A model generated the notes under the pieces. It had not been told where the DNA came from. It did not search any database and was given only the letters and a program-made list of their open reading frames with translations. From Streptomyces sp. NBC_00078 (GTDB lineage: Bacteria > Actinomycetota > Actinomycetes > Streptomycetales > Streptomycetaceae): DNA of 64,000 bases. The stretch lies in contig NZ_JAPELX010000001.1 of NCBI RefSeq assembly GCF_026343335.1, positions 496,001-560,000 of the forward strand. The letters are read 5' to 3'. This document shows, one piece after another, positions 25,435 to 34,797 of this stretch (the first letter of the stretch is position 1; each line of letters begins with the position of its first letter). The translations under genes and the position numbers were made by a program.

Positions 25435-26484
25435 CTACCGCGTGACGATCGCGTCGATGCGGGCCAGTTCCTCGGCATCGAAGTCCAGGTTCCGAGTGGC
25501 CGCGACGCTGTCCTCGATCTGCTGCGGGCTGCTCGCGCCGACCAGTGCGGAGGTCACCCGGCCGCCGCGCAGCACCCAGGCCAGGGCGAGTTGGGCCAGG
25601 GTCTGGCCACGGCCCTTGGCGATCTCGTCGAGTGCGCGCAGCTTGCCCACCAGGTCCTCGGTGACCGCGTCCGAGTTCAGGAAGGGGCTGTCGCTCGCCG
25701 CTCGCGAGCCCTCCGGAATGCCGTCGAGGTAGCGGGAGGAGAGCAGACCCTGCTCCAGCGGCGAGAAGACGATCGAGCCGACCTGCAGCTCGTCGAGGGC
25801 GTCCAGCAGGCCCCCGTCCTCGGGGCGGCGGTCCAGCATCGAGTAGCGCGGCTGATGGATGAGCAGCGGGGTGCCCAGCTCGCCGAGGATGCGGGCGGCC
25901 TCCCGGGTCTGCTCCGCCGAGTAGTTGGAGATGCCGACGTAGAGCGCCTTGCCCTGCTGGACCGCCGAGTGCAGGGCACCCATCGTCTCCTCAAGGGGAG
26001 TCTCCGGGTCCGGCCGGTGCGAGTAGAAGATGTCGACGTAGTCCAGGCCCATCCGCTTCAGGCTCTGGTCCAGCGAGGACAGCAGGTACTTGCGCGAGCC
26101 CCACTCGCCGTACGGCCCGGGCCACATCAGGTAGCCGGCCTTTGTGGAGATCACCAGCTCGTCGCGGTAGTCAGCGAAGTCCGCCTGCAGCGCCTCGCCG
26201 AGTGCGGACTCGGCGGCGCCGGGCGGCGGGCCGTAGTTGTTGGCCAGGTCGAAGTGGGTGACGCCGAGGTCGAAGGCACGGCGCAGGATGGCCCGCTGGG
26301 TCTCGACGGGGCGGTCGGGGCCGAAGTTGTGCCACAGGCCGAGCGAGATCGCGGGAAGCTTCAGGCCGCTGCGTCCGGTGCGCCGGTAGGGCAGGTCCGC
26401 GTAGCGGTCGGGGTGTGCGGTGTACAACGCGACTCCAGAGGGGTTGGCGCAAATGTCCGGTTTCTGCAACGGGTGGGAAACCAT
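25435..26484 (-). CDS. Aldo/keto reductase, YghZ/Gpr-type (glyceraldehyde 3-phosphate reductase-like)
   Basis: ATG at 26484 (MVSHPLQKP) gives 349 aa, close to E. coli YghZ. Matches include the PYRRTGRSGLKLPAISLGLW start, THFDLANNYGPPPGAAE (catalytic Asp/Tyr), STKAGYLMWPGPYGEWGSRK (catalytic Lys), DIFYSHRPDP (His) and ALVGASSPQQIEDSVAA (NADPH). This subgroup reduces L-glyceraldehyde 3-phosphate and methylglyoxal, i.e. detoxification; the activity here is inferred from the family. It is divergent from the LysR gene. Confidence 0.9.
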   Translation of the reverse strand: MVSHPLQKPDICANPSGVALYTAHPDRYADLPYRRTGRSGLKLPAISLGLWHNFGPDRPVETQRAILRRAFDLGVTHFDLANNYGPPPGAAESALGEALQADFADYRDELVISTKAGYLMWPGPYGEWGSRKYLLSSLDQSLKRMGLDYVDIFYSHRPDPETPLEETMGALHSAVQQGKALYVGISNYSAEQTREAARILGELGTPLLIHQPRYSMLDRRPEDGGLLDALDELQVGSIVFSPLEQGLLSSRYLDGIPEGSRAASDSPFLNSDAVTEDLVGKLRALDEIAKGRGQTLAQLALAWVLRGGRVTSALVGASSPQQIEDSVAATRNLDFDAEELARIDAIVTR

Positions 26485-26561
26485 CACCCACTCTTTCGCG
26501 GCCTGCGGGCAGTGGTCCAACAGGAGAATCCGATGGAACTCAGCGGATAGTCTTCTCAATC

Positions 26562-27455
26562 ATGGAACTGCGCCATCTCCAGCACTTCGTCGCCGTCGCC
26601 GAGGACCAGCACTTCACCCGGGCGGCGGAACGGCTGATGGTGTCCCAGTCGGGCCTGTCGGCCTCGATCCGGGCGCTGGAGCGGGAGTTGCAGACCCCCC
26701 TGTTCGTGCGGACGACACGCCGTGTGACTCTCACGGAGGCCGGGCGCGCGCTGCTGGGCGAGGCGGAGCGGATCCTGGCCCAGGTACGGTCCGCGCACGA
26801 GGCGGTCGCGGCCGTGCAGGGCGTGCTGCGCGGCACGCTCGCGCTGGGCACCGAGCAGTGCATCGCGGGAGTGCGTGTGGCGGGTCTGCTCGCCGCTTTC
26901 CGGCGGTGCCACCCGGACGTGGAGATACGGCTGCGGCAGGCGGGCTCGGGCGCGCTGGCGGAGGAGGTCGCGGCCGGACGCCTGGACCTGGCCTTCGCCT
27001 ACCGGACCCAGGCCGACACCGACCAGCTGCGCTCGGTGTCGCTGACCGCCGAACCGATGACCGTGCTGTGCCACCCGAACCACCGTCTGGCGACCGGCGG
27101 TGCGGCGGTCACGCCGGACGACCTCGGCGGCGAGGTCTTCGTGGACTTCCACCCGGACTGGGGTCCGCGCCGCACGACCGACGCGGCCTTCGCCGCAGCG
27201 GGCGTACGGCGCACGGTCGCGCTGGAGGTCAACGACGTGCACAGCCTGCTGGACCTGGTGGACGAGAACCTCGGCATCGCCGTCGTGCCCCGCCACTTCC
27301 GGCACAAGCGCGAGGCGCTGACCGCCCTGCCGGTGAAGGGCACGGGCGAGAGGGTCTACGAGACGGTGGCGCTGCTTCCGCCGCAGCAGGCGACCAGTCC
27401 GGCGGCCCGGGCGCTGATGGCACTTCTGGAACAGGGGACGCAGGACGGGGTGTGA
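26562..27455 (+). CDS. LysR-type transcriptional regulator
   Basis: ATG at 26562 (MELRHLQHFVAVAEDQHFT). The 297-aa product has the LysR HTH at residues about 3-60 (FTRAAERLMVSQSGLSASIRALE) and a two-lobed effector domain (GVRVAGLLAAFRRCHPDVEI, VAAGRLDLAFAYR). Effector unknown. It lies 77 bp from the divergent aldo/keto reductase, the usual position for its target promoter, and its TGA overlaps an in-frame ATG of the next gene (27453-27457), so the DinB gene may be coupled. Confidence 0.92.
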   Translation: MELRHLQHFVAVAEDQHFTRAAERLMVSQSGLSASIRALERELQTPLFVRTTRRVTLTEAGRALLGEAERILAQVRSAHEAVAAVQGVLRGTLALGTEQCIAGVRVAGLLAAFRRCHPDVEIRLRQAGSGALAEEVAAGRLDLAFAYRTQADTDQLRSVSLTAEPMTVLCHPNHRLATGGAAVTPDDLGGEVFVDFHPDWGPRRTTDAAFAAAGVRRTVALEVNDVHSLLDLVDENLGIAVVPRHFRHKREALTALPVKGTGERVYETVALLPPQQATSPAARALMALLEQGTQDGV

Positions 27456-27472
27456 TGCGCGATGGTGGATGC

Positions 27473-27988
27473 ATGCATGCCAAGGACATCCTCATCGACG
27501 CGTTCAACCGCATCCAGGAAGAACTCCACGCCGCCGTCGAAGGCCTGGGCCCGGACGCCCTCAACGCCCGCCCCTCCGACGACGCCAACTCCGTGGCCTG
27601 GCTGGTCTGGCATCTCACCCGCGTCCAAGACGACCACATCGCCGACGCCTTCGGTCTCGACCAGGTGTGGCTCACACAGGACTGGGAGAAGCGCTTCGGG
27701 CTGGACCTGCCGCGCCACGACACGGGCTACGGGCACAGCTCCGCGCAGGTCGCCAAGGTGCGGGTCGACTCCGGCGACCTGCTGACCGGCTATTACGACG
27801 CCGTCCACGAGCAGAGCCTCGGCGTCCTGCGCGAGGTGGCGGCGGGGGACCTGGAGCGCGTCGTCGACGAACGCTGGGATCCGCCGGTCACCCTGGGTGT
27901 GCGGCTGGTCAGTGTCCTGTCCGACGAGCTCCAGCACGTCGGACAGGCCGCCTACGTACGGGGGCTGGTTCAGAGCGCCGCTGCGTAG
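27473..27988 (+). CDS. DinB/DUF664 family protein (mycothiol-transferase-like)
   Basis: Start [14 protein letters not shown] at 27473 with GGTGGA upstream; an ATG at 27455 overlapping the LysR stop is an alternative. The 171-aa four-helix protein has the metal-binding histidines of the DinB fold: [13 protein letters not shown] early and [14 protein letters not shown] at the end. In actinobacteria this family uses mycothiol for detoxification-type transfer reactions. The 3' end overlaps the convergent adenosine deaminase gene by 19 bp. Confidence 0.87.
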   Translation: MHAKDILIDAFNRIQEELHAAVEGLGPDALNARPSDDANSVAWLVWHLTRVQDDHIADAFGLDQVWLTQDWEKRFGLDLPRHDTGYGHSSAQVAKVRVDSGDLLTGYYDAVHEQSLGVLREVAAGDLERVVDERWDPPVTLGVRLVSVLSDELQHVGQAAYVRGLVQSAAA

Positions 27989-29049
27989 CCCGGCAGGACG
28001 ACGTCCTCGATGAGGGCCCTGCGCTCGTCGAACGGGATGAACGCGCTCTTCAGTGCGTTCACCGTCACCGCGCGCAGGTCCTCGACCGTCCAGTCCGCCT
28101 GCTCCACCAGCAGGGACATCTCACGGGTCATCGTCGTGCCCGACACCAGACGGTTGTCGGTGTTGAGGGTGACACGGAAGCCGAGGTCCTTCAGGGCCGT
28201 GATCGGGTGCTCGGCGATCGACGCCGCGGCGCCCGTCTGGAGGTTTGACGTCGGGCACATCTCCAGGGCGATCCGGCGATCCCTGATCCAGCCCGCGAGC
28301 CGGCCGAGCTTGCCGGCCGCGAGGTCGGGGATGTCCTCGGTGATGCGCACGCCGTGGCCGATGCGCTGGGCGCCGCACACCTGGAGCGCCTGGTGGATGC
28401 TGGGCAGGCCGTGCGCCTCACCTGCGTGGATGGTGAACGGGACGTTCTCGCGGCGCAGGTGCTCGAAGGCGTCGAGGTGGTCGGCGGGCGGGAAGCCGTC
28501 CTCCGCGCCTGCGATGTCGAAGCCGATGACACCGGCGTCCCGGAAGGCGACGGCGAGATCGGCGGCCTCGCGCACACGGTCGAACATCCGCATGCCGCAC
28601 AGGAGGGTGCCGACCCGGACCGGGGTGCCGGCCGCGGCCGCCTTCGCCATGCCCGCCGCGAGCCCTTCCTGGACGGTCTCGACGACCTCGGGGAGGGTCA
28701 GCCCGCCGTTGGTGTTCAGCTCGGGGGCGTAGCGCACCTCGCCGTACACGACGCCGTCCGCGGCCAGGTCGAGCACGTACTCCTCGGCCGTGCGCAGCAG
28801 GCCCTCGCGGGTCTGCATGACAGCGAGCGTGTGCTCGAAGGTGGCTATGTAGCGCACCAGGTCGCCGGAGTTGGCGGCCTCGAAGTACCAGGCGGCGAGC
28901 TCGTCCGGGTCGGTGGTGGGCAGGCTGTGGCCGACCGCGTCCGCGAGTTCCACCACGGTGGCGGGGCGCAGGCCGCCGTCGAGGTGGTCGTGCAGGACGG
29001 CCTTGGGCAGCCGACGGAGAACAGCGGGGTCTACGCGCGTAGCGGTCAT
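27970..29049 (-). CDS. add: Adenosine deaminase
   Basis: 359 aa, full length. Metal and catalytic residues are present: [13 protein letters not shown] (two His) near residue 20, [12 protein letters not shown] (His, catalytic Glu) about 210, RIGHGVRI (His) about 235, and [12 protein letters not shown] with the Asp of the metal site about 293. Deaminates adenosine to inosine in purine salvage. Monocistronic; the start codon region contains the palindrome CTACGCGCGTAG (29031-29042) as coding sequence. Confidence 0.95.
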   Translation of the reverse strand: MTATRVDPAVLRRLPKAVLHDHLDGGLRPATVVELADAVGHSLPTTDPDELAAWYFEAANSGDLVRYIATFEHTLAVMQTREGLLRTAEEYVLDLAADGVVYGEVRYAPELNTNGGLTLPEVVETVQEGLAAGMAKAAAAGTPVRVGTLLCGMRMFDRVREAADLAVAFRDAGVIGFDIAGAEDGFPPADHLDAFEHLRRENVPFTIHAGEAHGLPSIHQALQVCGAQRIGHGVRITEDIPDLAAGKLGRLAGWIRDRRIALEMCPTSNLQTGAAASIAEHPITALKDLGFRVTLNTDNRLVSGTTMTREMSLLVEQADWTVEDLRAVTVNALKSAFIPFDERRALIEDVVLPGYAAAL

Positions 29050-29096
29050 GGTGCGTCTTTCCTGGGCGGGGCGAGCGGGGTGATGGAGGGTATCGG

Positions 29097-29489
29097 TCAG
29101 TCGGCGGGCTGGAGCAGGTCCCAGCGGTTGCCGTACAGGTCCTGGAAGACGGCGACCGAGCCGTACGGCTCATGCCGGGGCTCCTCCAGGAAGGTCACGC
29201 CGGCGGCGAGCATACGGGCGTGGTCGCGGGCGAAGTCGTCGGTGTGCAGGAAGAACCCGACGCGCCCGCCGGTCTGGTCCCCGATCCGGCCGCGCTGCGC
29301 CTCGTCCTTGGCCCGGGCGAGCAGCAGGCCGGCGCCCTGTCCGCCGGCGCCGGGCTCGACGACGACCCAGCGGGAGCCGTCCGGGCGGGGCGCGTCCTCG
29401 ACGAGCCGGAATCCGAGGGCCTCGGTGTAGAAGCGGATCGCCTCGTCATAGTCGTCGACGACGAGGGTGACCAGGGCGACGCGTCTCAT
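29097..29489 (-). CDS. Glyoxalase/bleomycin-resistance (VOC) protein
   Basis: ATG at 29489 ([20 protein letters not shown]). 130 aa, one VOC unit: [47 protein letters not shown] and the final [21 protein letters not shown]. Substrate unknown; 47 bp upstream of the adenosine deaminase gene in the same direction, perhaps in one transcript with it. Confidence 0.9.
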   Translation of the reverse strand: MRRVALVTLVVDDYDEAIRFYTEALGFRLVEDAPRPDGSRWVVVEPGAGGQGAGLLLARAKDEAQRGRIGDQTGGRVGFFLHTDDFARDHARMLAAGVTFLEEPRHEPYGSVAVFQDLYGNRWDLLQPAD

Positions 29490-29639
29490 CGGTGCCTTCC
29501 GGAAGGGGGGATTGACGGGAGAGGTTATACGTAAAACGCACCTGACGCCAGTCACATCCGGACCTAGGACCCGCGTACGAGCCGAGGCCGGACTCAGGAC
29601 CGACGCGCGGGCCGGCGTCGACCGGCTAGCGTTCCGGCC

Positions 29640-30098
29640 ATGAAGATCGACACGCCGCCGCGCGACCCCCGAGAGCGCAGGCAGGACGTCCTGCACCGGC
29701 TGGAGAAGGAGATCGACATCTGGGTGGCCTCGGCGGACGCCGACGGGCTGCCGTCCCTGGTCCCGCTCTGGTTCGTGTGGCACGCCCAGTCCGTGTGGCT
29801 GGCGACCCGTACGACGAATCCGACCGGCCGCAATCTGCGGGACGGCCGGCGGGCCCGGCTGGCGTTCGGAGACACCCGGGACGTGGTGCTCATCGACGGG
29901 CACGTCGAGACCAGCACCCTGCGGGAGGTGCCGAGCGCGGCGGCCGAGGCGTTCCTCGCCAAGACGGGCTGGGATCCCCGGCAGGACAGCGCTACATACG
30001 CCTTCTTTCGCGTGCGCCCCTACGCGGTCCAGGCCTGGCACGAACAACACGAGCTGCCCAGGCGGCATCTCATGAGGGACGGCGCCTGGGTGGCCTGA
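29640..30098 (+). CDS. Pyridoxamine 5'-phosphate oxidase-fold flavin/F420-binding protein
   Basis: ATG at 29640; 152 aa. Split-barrel features: EIDIWVASADADGLPSLVPLWFVWHA, VWLATRTTNPTGRNLRDGRRARLAFG and DVVLIDGHVETS. This is the PPOX-type (TIGR03618-like) actinobacterial group that binds F420 or FMN. Function in the cell unknown. Alone, divergent from the VOC gene. Confidence 0.85.
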   Translation: MKIDTPPRDPRERRQDVLHRLEKEIDIWVASADADGLPSLVPLWFVWHAQSVWLATRTTNPTGRNLRDGRRARLAFGDTRDVVLIDGHVETSTLREVPSAAAEAFLAKTGWDPRQDSATYAFFRVRPYAVQAWHEQHELPRRHLMRDGAWVA

Positions 30099-30203
30099 GG
30101 CGGCCGCAGGCGTCGTGGCCGGCCCGAGGCGGCCCGCACGCGTCGTGACGCGGCCGCCCTCCCGTGGCCGTGGCCCTCGCCGCGACCGTGGCCGGAGACC
30201 CTG

Positions 30204-31229
30204 TCAGCGGTTGGTGAGCACCATCCGGAAGCGGGCGCTGCCGGAGAGCATCCTCTGGTAGGCCGCGTCGGCCTGCTCCAGGGGCACGGTCTCGACCATC
30301 GGGCGGATCCCCTGCAGGGCGCTGAACGCCATGGTGTCCTGCACGTCCTGCGCGGTACCGGAGGGGTGACCGCGGATGATCTTGCCGCTCATCAGCAGCT
30401 GGTTGGGGTTGATGCCCAGGGGCTGGGCATCGGCCCCGATGACGACCAGCTCGCCCCGGGGCGACATCCCCTCGACGGTTGCCGTGATGGCCGCCGAGTT
30501 GCTGGCGGTGGCGAGGACGACCCTGGCGCCGCCGAGGGACCGCAGCGCCTCCGCGACGGGGGTGTCCGCGGTGCTGTCGACGTAGTGGTGGGCGCCGAGC
30601 TGTTTGGCGAAGTCCGCCTTGCCGGCCCCGCGGGCGATCGCCACGGTCTCGAAGCCCATCGCCACCGCGTACTGCACGCCCAGGTGACCGAGTCCACCGA
30701 GGCCGAGCACTCCGACCAGGTCACCGGCGAGCGCGGGACTGCGCCGCAGCCCGTTGAACACGGTGACGCCCGCGCATGCCATGGGTCCCGCGTCGGCCGC
30801 CGAGAGGGCGTCGGGAATGCGTGCCAGTGCGTCGACCGGCGCGATCATCGACTCGGCGAAACCGCCGTCGTAGGCCCACCCGGGCACCTTCAGGTTGTCG
30901 CAGACGATGAAGTCGCCCCGCCGGCACGCTCCGCAGTGGCCGCAGCTGCCGCCGAACCAGCCGACGGCCACCCGGTCGCCCACCTGCCAGCCCATGTCCC
31001 CCGCTCCGTCGCCGAGTTCCTCGATCCGCCCGGCGCTCTCGTGCCCGGGCACCACCGGGAAGCGGACCCCCGGCACCACGGCGTTCACGAAGATGGTGTC
31101 GCTGTGGCAGATGCCGCACGCCTCCACGGCGATCCGCACATGGCCGGGCCCCGGCCGCGGCACTTCACGTTCGACGATCTCGAAGGGCTCGCCGGCGGCG
31201 GCGACCTGGGCGACTCGGTAGGTGCTCAT
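30204..31229 (-). CDS. Zinc-dependent alcohol dehydrogenase
   Basis: ATG at 31229 with GGGAGAGGCAG upstream; 341 aa. Catalytic zinc ligands: CGICHSD and VPGHESAG; structural zinc: four Cys in GGSCGHCGACRRGDFIVC; nucleotide-binding VLGLGGLGHLG. It belongs to the AdhP/AdhT-like MDR enzymes oxidising primary alcohols with NAD(P). Monocistronic. Between this gene and the next (31230-31572) no gene is supported. Confidence 0.93.
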   Translation of the reverse strand: MSTYRVAQVAAAGEPFEIVEREVPRPGPGHVRIAVEACGICHSDTIFVNAVVPGVRFPVVPGHESAGRIEELGDGAGDMGWQVGDRVAVGWFGGSCGHCGACRRGDFIVCDNLKVPGWAYDGGFAESMIAPVDALARIPDALSAADAGPMACAGVTVFNGLRRSPALAGDLVGVLGLGGLGHLGVQYAVAMGFETVAIARGAGKADFAKQLGAHHYVDSTADTPVAEALRSLGGARVVLATASNSAAITATVEGMSPRGELVVIGADAQPLGINPNQLLMSGKIIRGHPSGTAQDVQDTMAFSALQGIRPMVETVPLEQADAAYQRMLSGSARFRMVLTNR

Positions 31230-31572
31230 CTGCCTCTCCCGAAAGTGCGGAATGTCTCTGCACCAGCACACCAGCTGTGGATCTGTCGCGCGCGCCGAAC
31301 GGCTGGGCGAGCGCGTGGCCGCCCGGCCGTGGACCGGTCGGAGCCCAACGGACGGGCGGTGCGCACACGTATCGCTTCTACTACTCCTTGGAAGCCGACG
31401 GAAGTTCTCGCACCGACCCGGCGGGACTACGACGCCTTCGTCGGCATCGTCGCCGGGACCGCCCGCCGGATACCGCGGAACGACGCCGCCGTGCTCTTCA
31501 GTGGGGCGGGTCGGGTGCCTGCGGAGTGCCGGGAACGGCGAGTGGTCCTCGGCTCCCGAGCGCCCTGCGGCG
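31230..31572. other. Gap without a supportable gene
   Basis: 343 bp between the dehydrogenase start and the end of the aldo/keto reductase gene. One short plus-strand stretch (YDAFVGIVAGTARRIP at about 31430) looks protein-like but has no start, no family I recognise and no continuation. It may be decayed coding DNA plus the dehydrogenase promoter. Confidence 0.4.
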
Positions 31573-32478
31573 TCAGCCCGCCGCGTGGTGCAGGGCGTCG
31601 AGCCGTCGCAGTTCCTCGTCCGTCAGTCGCAGTGCGCCCGCTGCGACGTTCTCGGCGAGATGGTCGGGGTTGCTCGTGCCGGGAATGGCGAGGACGTGTG
31701 GACCCTGGTGAAGGGTCCAGGCGATCCTGACCTGGGTGGGGGTCGCGTCGTGGGCGCGCGCCACCGCGAGCACCTCTTCGTCGTGACTGTCGCCGGCGGC
31801 CTGCGGTCCCTGCTTGCCCGCGACGGCGAAGAACGGCACGAAGGCGATGCCCTGTTCGCCGCAGACACGCAGGAGTTCGTGCGTGGCGGGGTTGTGGGAG
31901 TCCAGACCGAAGCGGTTCTCGACGGCCGACACCGGTGCGATCGCCTGGGCCTCGGCGAGGTGGTGGGGCTCGACGTCGGAGAGGCCCAGGTGCCGGACCA
32001 GTCCCGCCTCACGCAGTTCGGCAAGGGCGCCGAAGTGCTCGGCGACGGACTCCTGGCGCATGCGGCGCAGATAGACCAGGTCGAGGTGGTCCCGGCCGAG
32101 CTGGCGCAGGTTCTCCTCGACGTGGCCGCGCAGTTGGTCGGGGCGGGCGGAGGTGCCCCACTCGCCGCAGTAGTCGCGGTAGGGGCCGACCTTGGTGGCG
32201 ATGAGGAGGTCGTCCGGGTACGGGGCCAGGGCACTGTTGATGATCTCGTTCGCCGAGCGCAGCTGCGAGAAGTAGAAGGCAGCCGTGTCGATGTGGTTGA
32301 CGCCGAGTTCGATCGCCCTGTGCAGCACCGCGATCGAGCGGTCCCGGTCGGTCGGGGTGCCGAGGTGGAAGGCGGCGGTGCCCGTCAGCCGCATGGCCCC
32401 GAAGCCCATGCGGCTGACGGTGAGGTCGGCGATTTTCCAGGTGCCCGCGGCGTCCGCGGTGATCGTTTCGGAGGTCAT
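31573..32478 (-). CDS. Aldo/keto reductase
   Basis: ATG at 32478 (MTSETITADAAG); 301 aa. AKR residues: NHIDTAAFYFS with Asp and Tyr, IATKVGPYRDYCGEW (Lys), DLVYLRRM in place of the usual strand with His (here Arg-Arg-Met, so the catalytic His is not visible in the usual position), and LAIPGTSNPDHLAENVAA for NADPH. Third aldo/keto reductase of the window. Substrate unknown. Confidence 0.88.
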   Translation of the reverse strand: MTSETITADAAGTWKIADLTVSRMGFGAMRLTGTAAFHLGTPTDRDRSIAVLHRAIELGVNHIDTAAFYFSQLRSANEIINSALAPYPDDLLIATKVGPYRDYCGEWGTSARPDQLRGHVEENLRQLGRDHLDLVYLRRMRQESVAEHFGALAELREAGLVRHLGLSDVEPHHLAEAQAIAPVSAVENRFGLDSHNPATHELLRVCGEQGIAFVPFFAVAGKQGPQAAGDSHDEEVLAVARAHDATPTQVRIAWTLHQGPHVLAIPGTSNPDHLAENVAAGALRLTDEELRRLDALHHAAG

Positions 32479-32540
32479 CGGCGGAGTCTCGCACATGTGT
32501 CGCACCCGGCCGCGGGCACTTTACGGATGCCTGTGCCTCT

Positions 32541-33905
32541 CTACGGATAGGTGTAGGTGTTCAGGGTGTTCACGGCGGCGGCCGGGTCGCCGAGGTCGTA
32601 GCGGTCCACGGCCAGGAAGTTGGGCTTCTTGCGCGCGGCCGGCTGGCAGAACCGCCGGGCCCGGTCGGTGAGTTTGGTGTTGTCGGTCGTCGCGGTGGCG
32701 GCGACGGCCGCGTCACGGAAGTGGTTCATGACGAAGAGCGGGCGGAAGCCGGACTCCGTGCGGGTCAGGGGGACATTGGTGTCCGCGGCGTACCAGCGGC
32801 TGTAGCAGGACCAGTCGGAGGAGCCGACACCCGAGCCCATCGACCAGTAGTTCTCCACGGTCCATTCGCGCTGGTACATCACGCCGAAGCTGTCACGGGT
32901 GAGGCCCGCCGACTCGTCGGCGGAGCGGCTGTGGTCGGTGAACACCAGCAGCCGCTGGTTCGCGGCGATCAGGTCGGACAGCTTCGGCCAGCCGTTCTGC
33001 CGGACGCCGGTGCGGTCGGGCCGGTAGAGGACGTCGGACAGGCCGTTGACGCGGGCGAGTTCGGATTTGAGGACGCCGGGGTCGACATAGTCCTCCAGGA
33101 ACACGGTGACGAACTGGTCGGGGTGCGCCTTCAGGAAGTCGACCATGCGCTGGAGGTCGACCCACAGAGCGACCGGCCTGCTGACCAGGGTGCAGCTGTC
33201 GTGGCAGAGGATCGCGCCGTCCGGGGTCTGGTGGATGTCCAGCATGAAACCCCGGACGCCGTCGGTGAGTTGCCGGTCGATGCCGCGTGCCTGGTTGGGG
33301 AAGAAGTTGACGAAGGGCGGGGCGAAACCGCCGTCGACGCCATTGGCGTAGGCGTTGTGCGCGGTGAGGAACGTGACCTGGTCCAGGGTGCGTTGGTCCT
33401 GGGGCGGCATGGAGGCGGTCGTCGGCGTCACGGGGGTGAGGTACCAGGCGGCGAGGCCGCCGGACGTGCCGATCGCCAGCTGGGCGGGGTAGTTGCCCCC
33501 GGAGGGCCTGGCGGCGACCGTGAGATACCGCTCGGCGCCCGGGGCCTTCAGTGTGTACTGGTCGGTGCCGGACGGAGTGATCTCCCAGGCGGCTTCGGTG
33601 CTGGTGCAGGCGAGGGTGCGGGCCTGGTCGCCGGATCGGCCGAGGCAGCTGCCCGCCGTGTCGGTGCTTTCCAGGACGTACGAGGAACCGTTGGCCGTCA
33701 GTCTCCACTGCTGGTGGTCCTCGTCGCCCTTGGGTCTGTGTTGTTCGACGGCTCCCGCGTTGTCGGCGGCGTCGAGGCCGGTCGTGGCGCTCTGGAGGTA
33801 GTAGGCGCCCGGCGTCGGGACCGCGGCGGTCGCGTGGGCCGGGGGTGCCACGACCGTGGCGGCGAGCGCCGCGGTCGTGGCGAGCAGGGCGTGGGGGGTG
33901 CGCAT
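32541..33905 (-). CDS. Secreted phosphatidylinositol-specific phospholipase C-like protein with lectin-like domain
   Basis: 454 aa. A Tat/Sec-type signal (MRTPHALLATTAALAATVV..AHA, about 26 residues) is followed by a ricin-type beta-trefoil-like segment (residues about 30-160; DHQQWRLTANG has the QxW motif) and then a PI-PLC X domain from about 170: VTFLTAHNAYANG with catalytic His, VRGFMLDIHQT and ILCHDSC with the second His. It should cleave phosphatidylinositol-type lipids outside the cell. It is followed, same strand, by the chitinase gene upstream of it at 33973; separate transcripts are likely. Confidence 0.87.
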   Translation of the reverse strand: MRTPHALLATTAALAATVVAPPAHATAAVPTPGAYYLQSATTGLDAADNAGAVEQHRPKGDEDHQQWRLTANGSSYVLESTDTAGSCLGRSGDQARTLACTSTEAAWEITPSGTDQYTLKAPGAERYLTVAARPSGGNYPAQLAIGTSGGLAAWYLTPVTPTTASMPPQDQRTLDQVTFLTAHNAYANGVDGGFAPPFVNFFPNQARGIDRQLTDGVRGFMLDIHQTPDGAILCHDSCTLVSRPVALWVDLQRMVDFLKAHPDQFVTVFLEDYVDPGVLKSELARVNGLSDVLYRPDRTGVRQNGWPKLSDLIAANQRLLVFTDHSRSADESAGLTRDSFGVMYQREWTVENYWSMGSGVGSSDWSCYSRWYAADTNVPLTRTESGFRPLFVMNHFRDAAVAATATTDNTKLTDRARRFCQPAARKKPNFLAVDRYDLGDPAAAVNTLNTYTYP

Positions 33906-33972
33906 GGTGATGCCCTTCGTCCGAGACAGGGTCGAATGGTCAGGTGCATGACACCATGACGCGGGGCCGGCG

Positions 33973-34683
33973 TCAGCAGTAGAGGTTGGCGCCGGGAGTC
34001 ACGCCGAGGATGCCGGTGATGCGCTGGTAGGCGTCGACGCGGCTTTGGACCTGGGCGGGGTTCTTGCCGTCGCATTCCAGGGAGCCGTTGATGGAGCGGA
34101 TGGTCTGGCCGAAGCCGGCGCTGGTGACCATGGCGTTGTGCGGGGTCATGGTGCCGGGGCCGGACTGGGTATTCCAGTACCACAGGCCGGTCTTCCAGGC
34201 CACGGACGCGTCGTTCTGCACCAGGTAGGGGTTGTTCAGCAGGTCGATGCCGAGGGCGTCGCCCGCGGCCTTGTAGTTGAAGTTCCAGGACAGCTGGATG
34301 GGGCCGCGTCCGTAGTAGGCGGCCTGGCCGGCCGGGCAGCCGTAGGGCTGGCTCGCGTCGCAGTAGTGGGGGTAGTTGGCGGTGTTCTGTTCGACGACGT
34401 AGACCAGGCCGCCGGTCTCGTGGCTGACGTTGGCCAGGAAGGCGGCCGCCTCCTGCTTCCTGACGGTGTCGCTGCCGGTGGCGGCGAAACCGGGATAGGC
34501 GCTGAGCGCGGCGGTCAGACCGCTGTAGGTGTAGAACGAATTCCGGCCCGGGAACATCTGGTTGAACTGCGACTCACTCACCACGAAGCCGGCGGCCGAA
34601 GCCGTGGGGGCCGGCTGGAGCGCCAGGACGGCGCCCCCGAGGGCGAGCGAGGACAGGACTGCGGCGATGCGGCGCCTCAACAC
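33973..34683 (-). CDS. Secreted GH19 chitinase
   Basis: GTG at 34683 with AAAGGAG at 34690-34696. The 236-aa product has a signal peptide ending PTASA-AGF and a single GH19 catalytic domain: FNQMFPGRNSFYTYSGL, FLANVSHETGGLVYVVEQN (catalytic Glu in HETGG and the second Glu in VVEQN), and YYGRGPIQLSWNFNYK. There is no chitin-binding module, unlike many streptomycete chitinases. It would cut chitin in the medium. Two DasR-type sites (34765-34797) and a leader hairpin (34704-34734) control its expression, consistent with GlcNAc-responsive regulation. Confidence 0.94.
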   Translation of the reverse strand: MLRRRIAAVLSSLALGGAVLALQPAPTASAAGFVVSESQFNQMFPGRNSFYTYSGLTAALSAYPGFAATGSDTVRKQEAAAFLANVSHETGGLVYVVEQNTANYPHYCDASQPYGCPAGQAAYYGRGPIQLSWNFNYKAAGDALGIDLLNNPYLVQNDASVAWKTGLWYWNTQSGPGTMTPHNAMVTSAGFGQTIRSINGSLECDGKNPAQVQSRVDAYQRITGILGVTPGANLYC

Positions 34684-34703
34684 GGATCAACTCCTTTACG
34701 GAG

Positions 34704-34734
34704 CACGGCCGCACCCGGCAAGGGTGCGGCCGTG
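34704..34734 (-). promoter_or_regulatory. 13-bp stem-loop in the chitinase 5' leader
   Basis: CACGGCCGCACCC (34704-34716), loop GGCAA, GGGTGCGGCCGTG (34722-34734), a perfect stem between the dre-like sites and the ribosome site. No T-run follows on the minus strand, so mRNA stability or pausing is as likely as termination. Confidence 0.55.
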
Positions 34735-34764
34735 GTGGGGGGTTGTGGAGGCACACTCAATCGC

Positions 34765-34797
34765 TTTGGTCTGTACCAGTCAAGGGTGTAGACCAGT
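34765..34797 (-). promoter_or_regulatory. Two DasR-type (dre-like) sites in the chitinase promoter
   Basis: On the minus strand ACTGGTCTACACCCTT (34797-34782) and ACTGGTACAGACCAAA (34780-34765) match the dre consensus ACTGGTCTAGACCAGT at about 13 and 12 of 16 positions and form the tandem direct repeat (TTGACTGGT twice) typical of streptomycete chitinase promoters. They lie 82-114 bp before the start codon. DasR repression relieved by glucosamine-6-phosphate is the known mechanism. Confidence 0.75.

Noticed and set aside
29031..29042. CTACGCGCGTAG inside the start of add, matching the 58.98 kb operator
   Set aside because: It encodes codons 3-6 of the conserved N-terminus and is single; most likely coincidence.
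30099..30160. Imperfect tandem GAGGCGGCC...GCGTCGTG units after the PPOX gene
   Set aside because: Short, GC-simple and unpaired; no better than expected for this composition.
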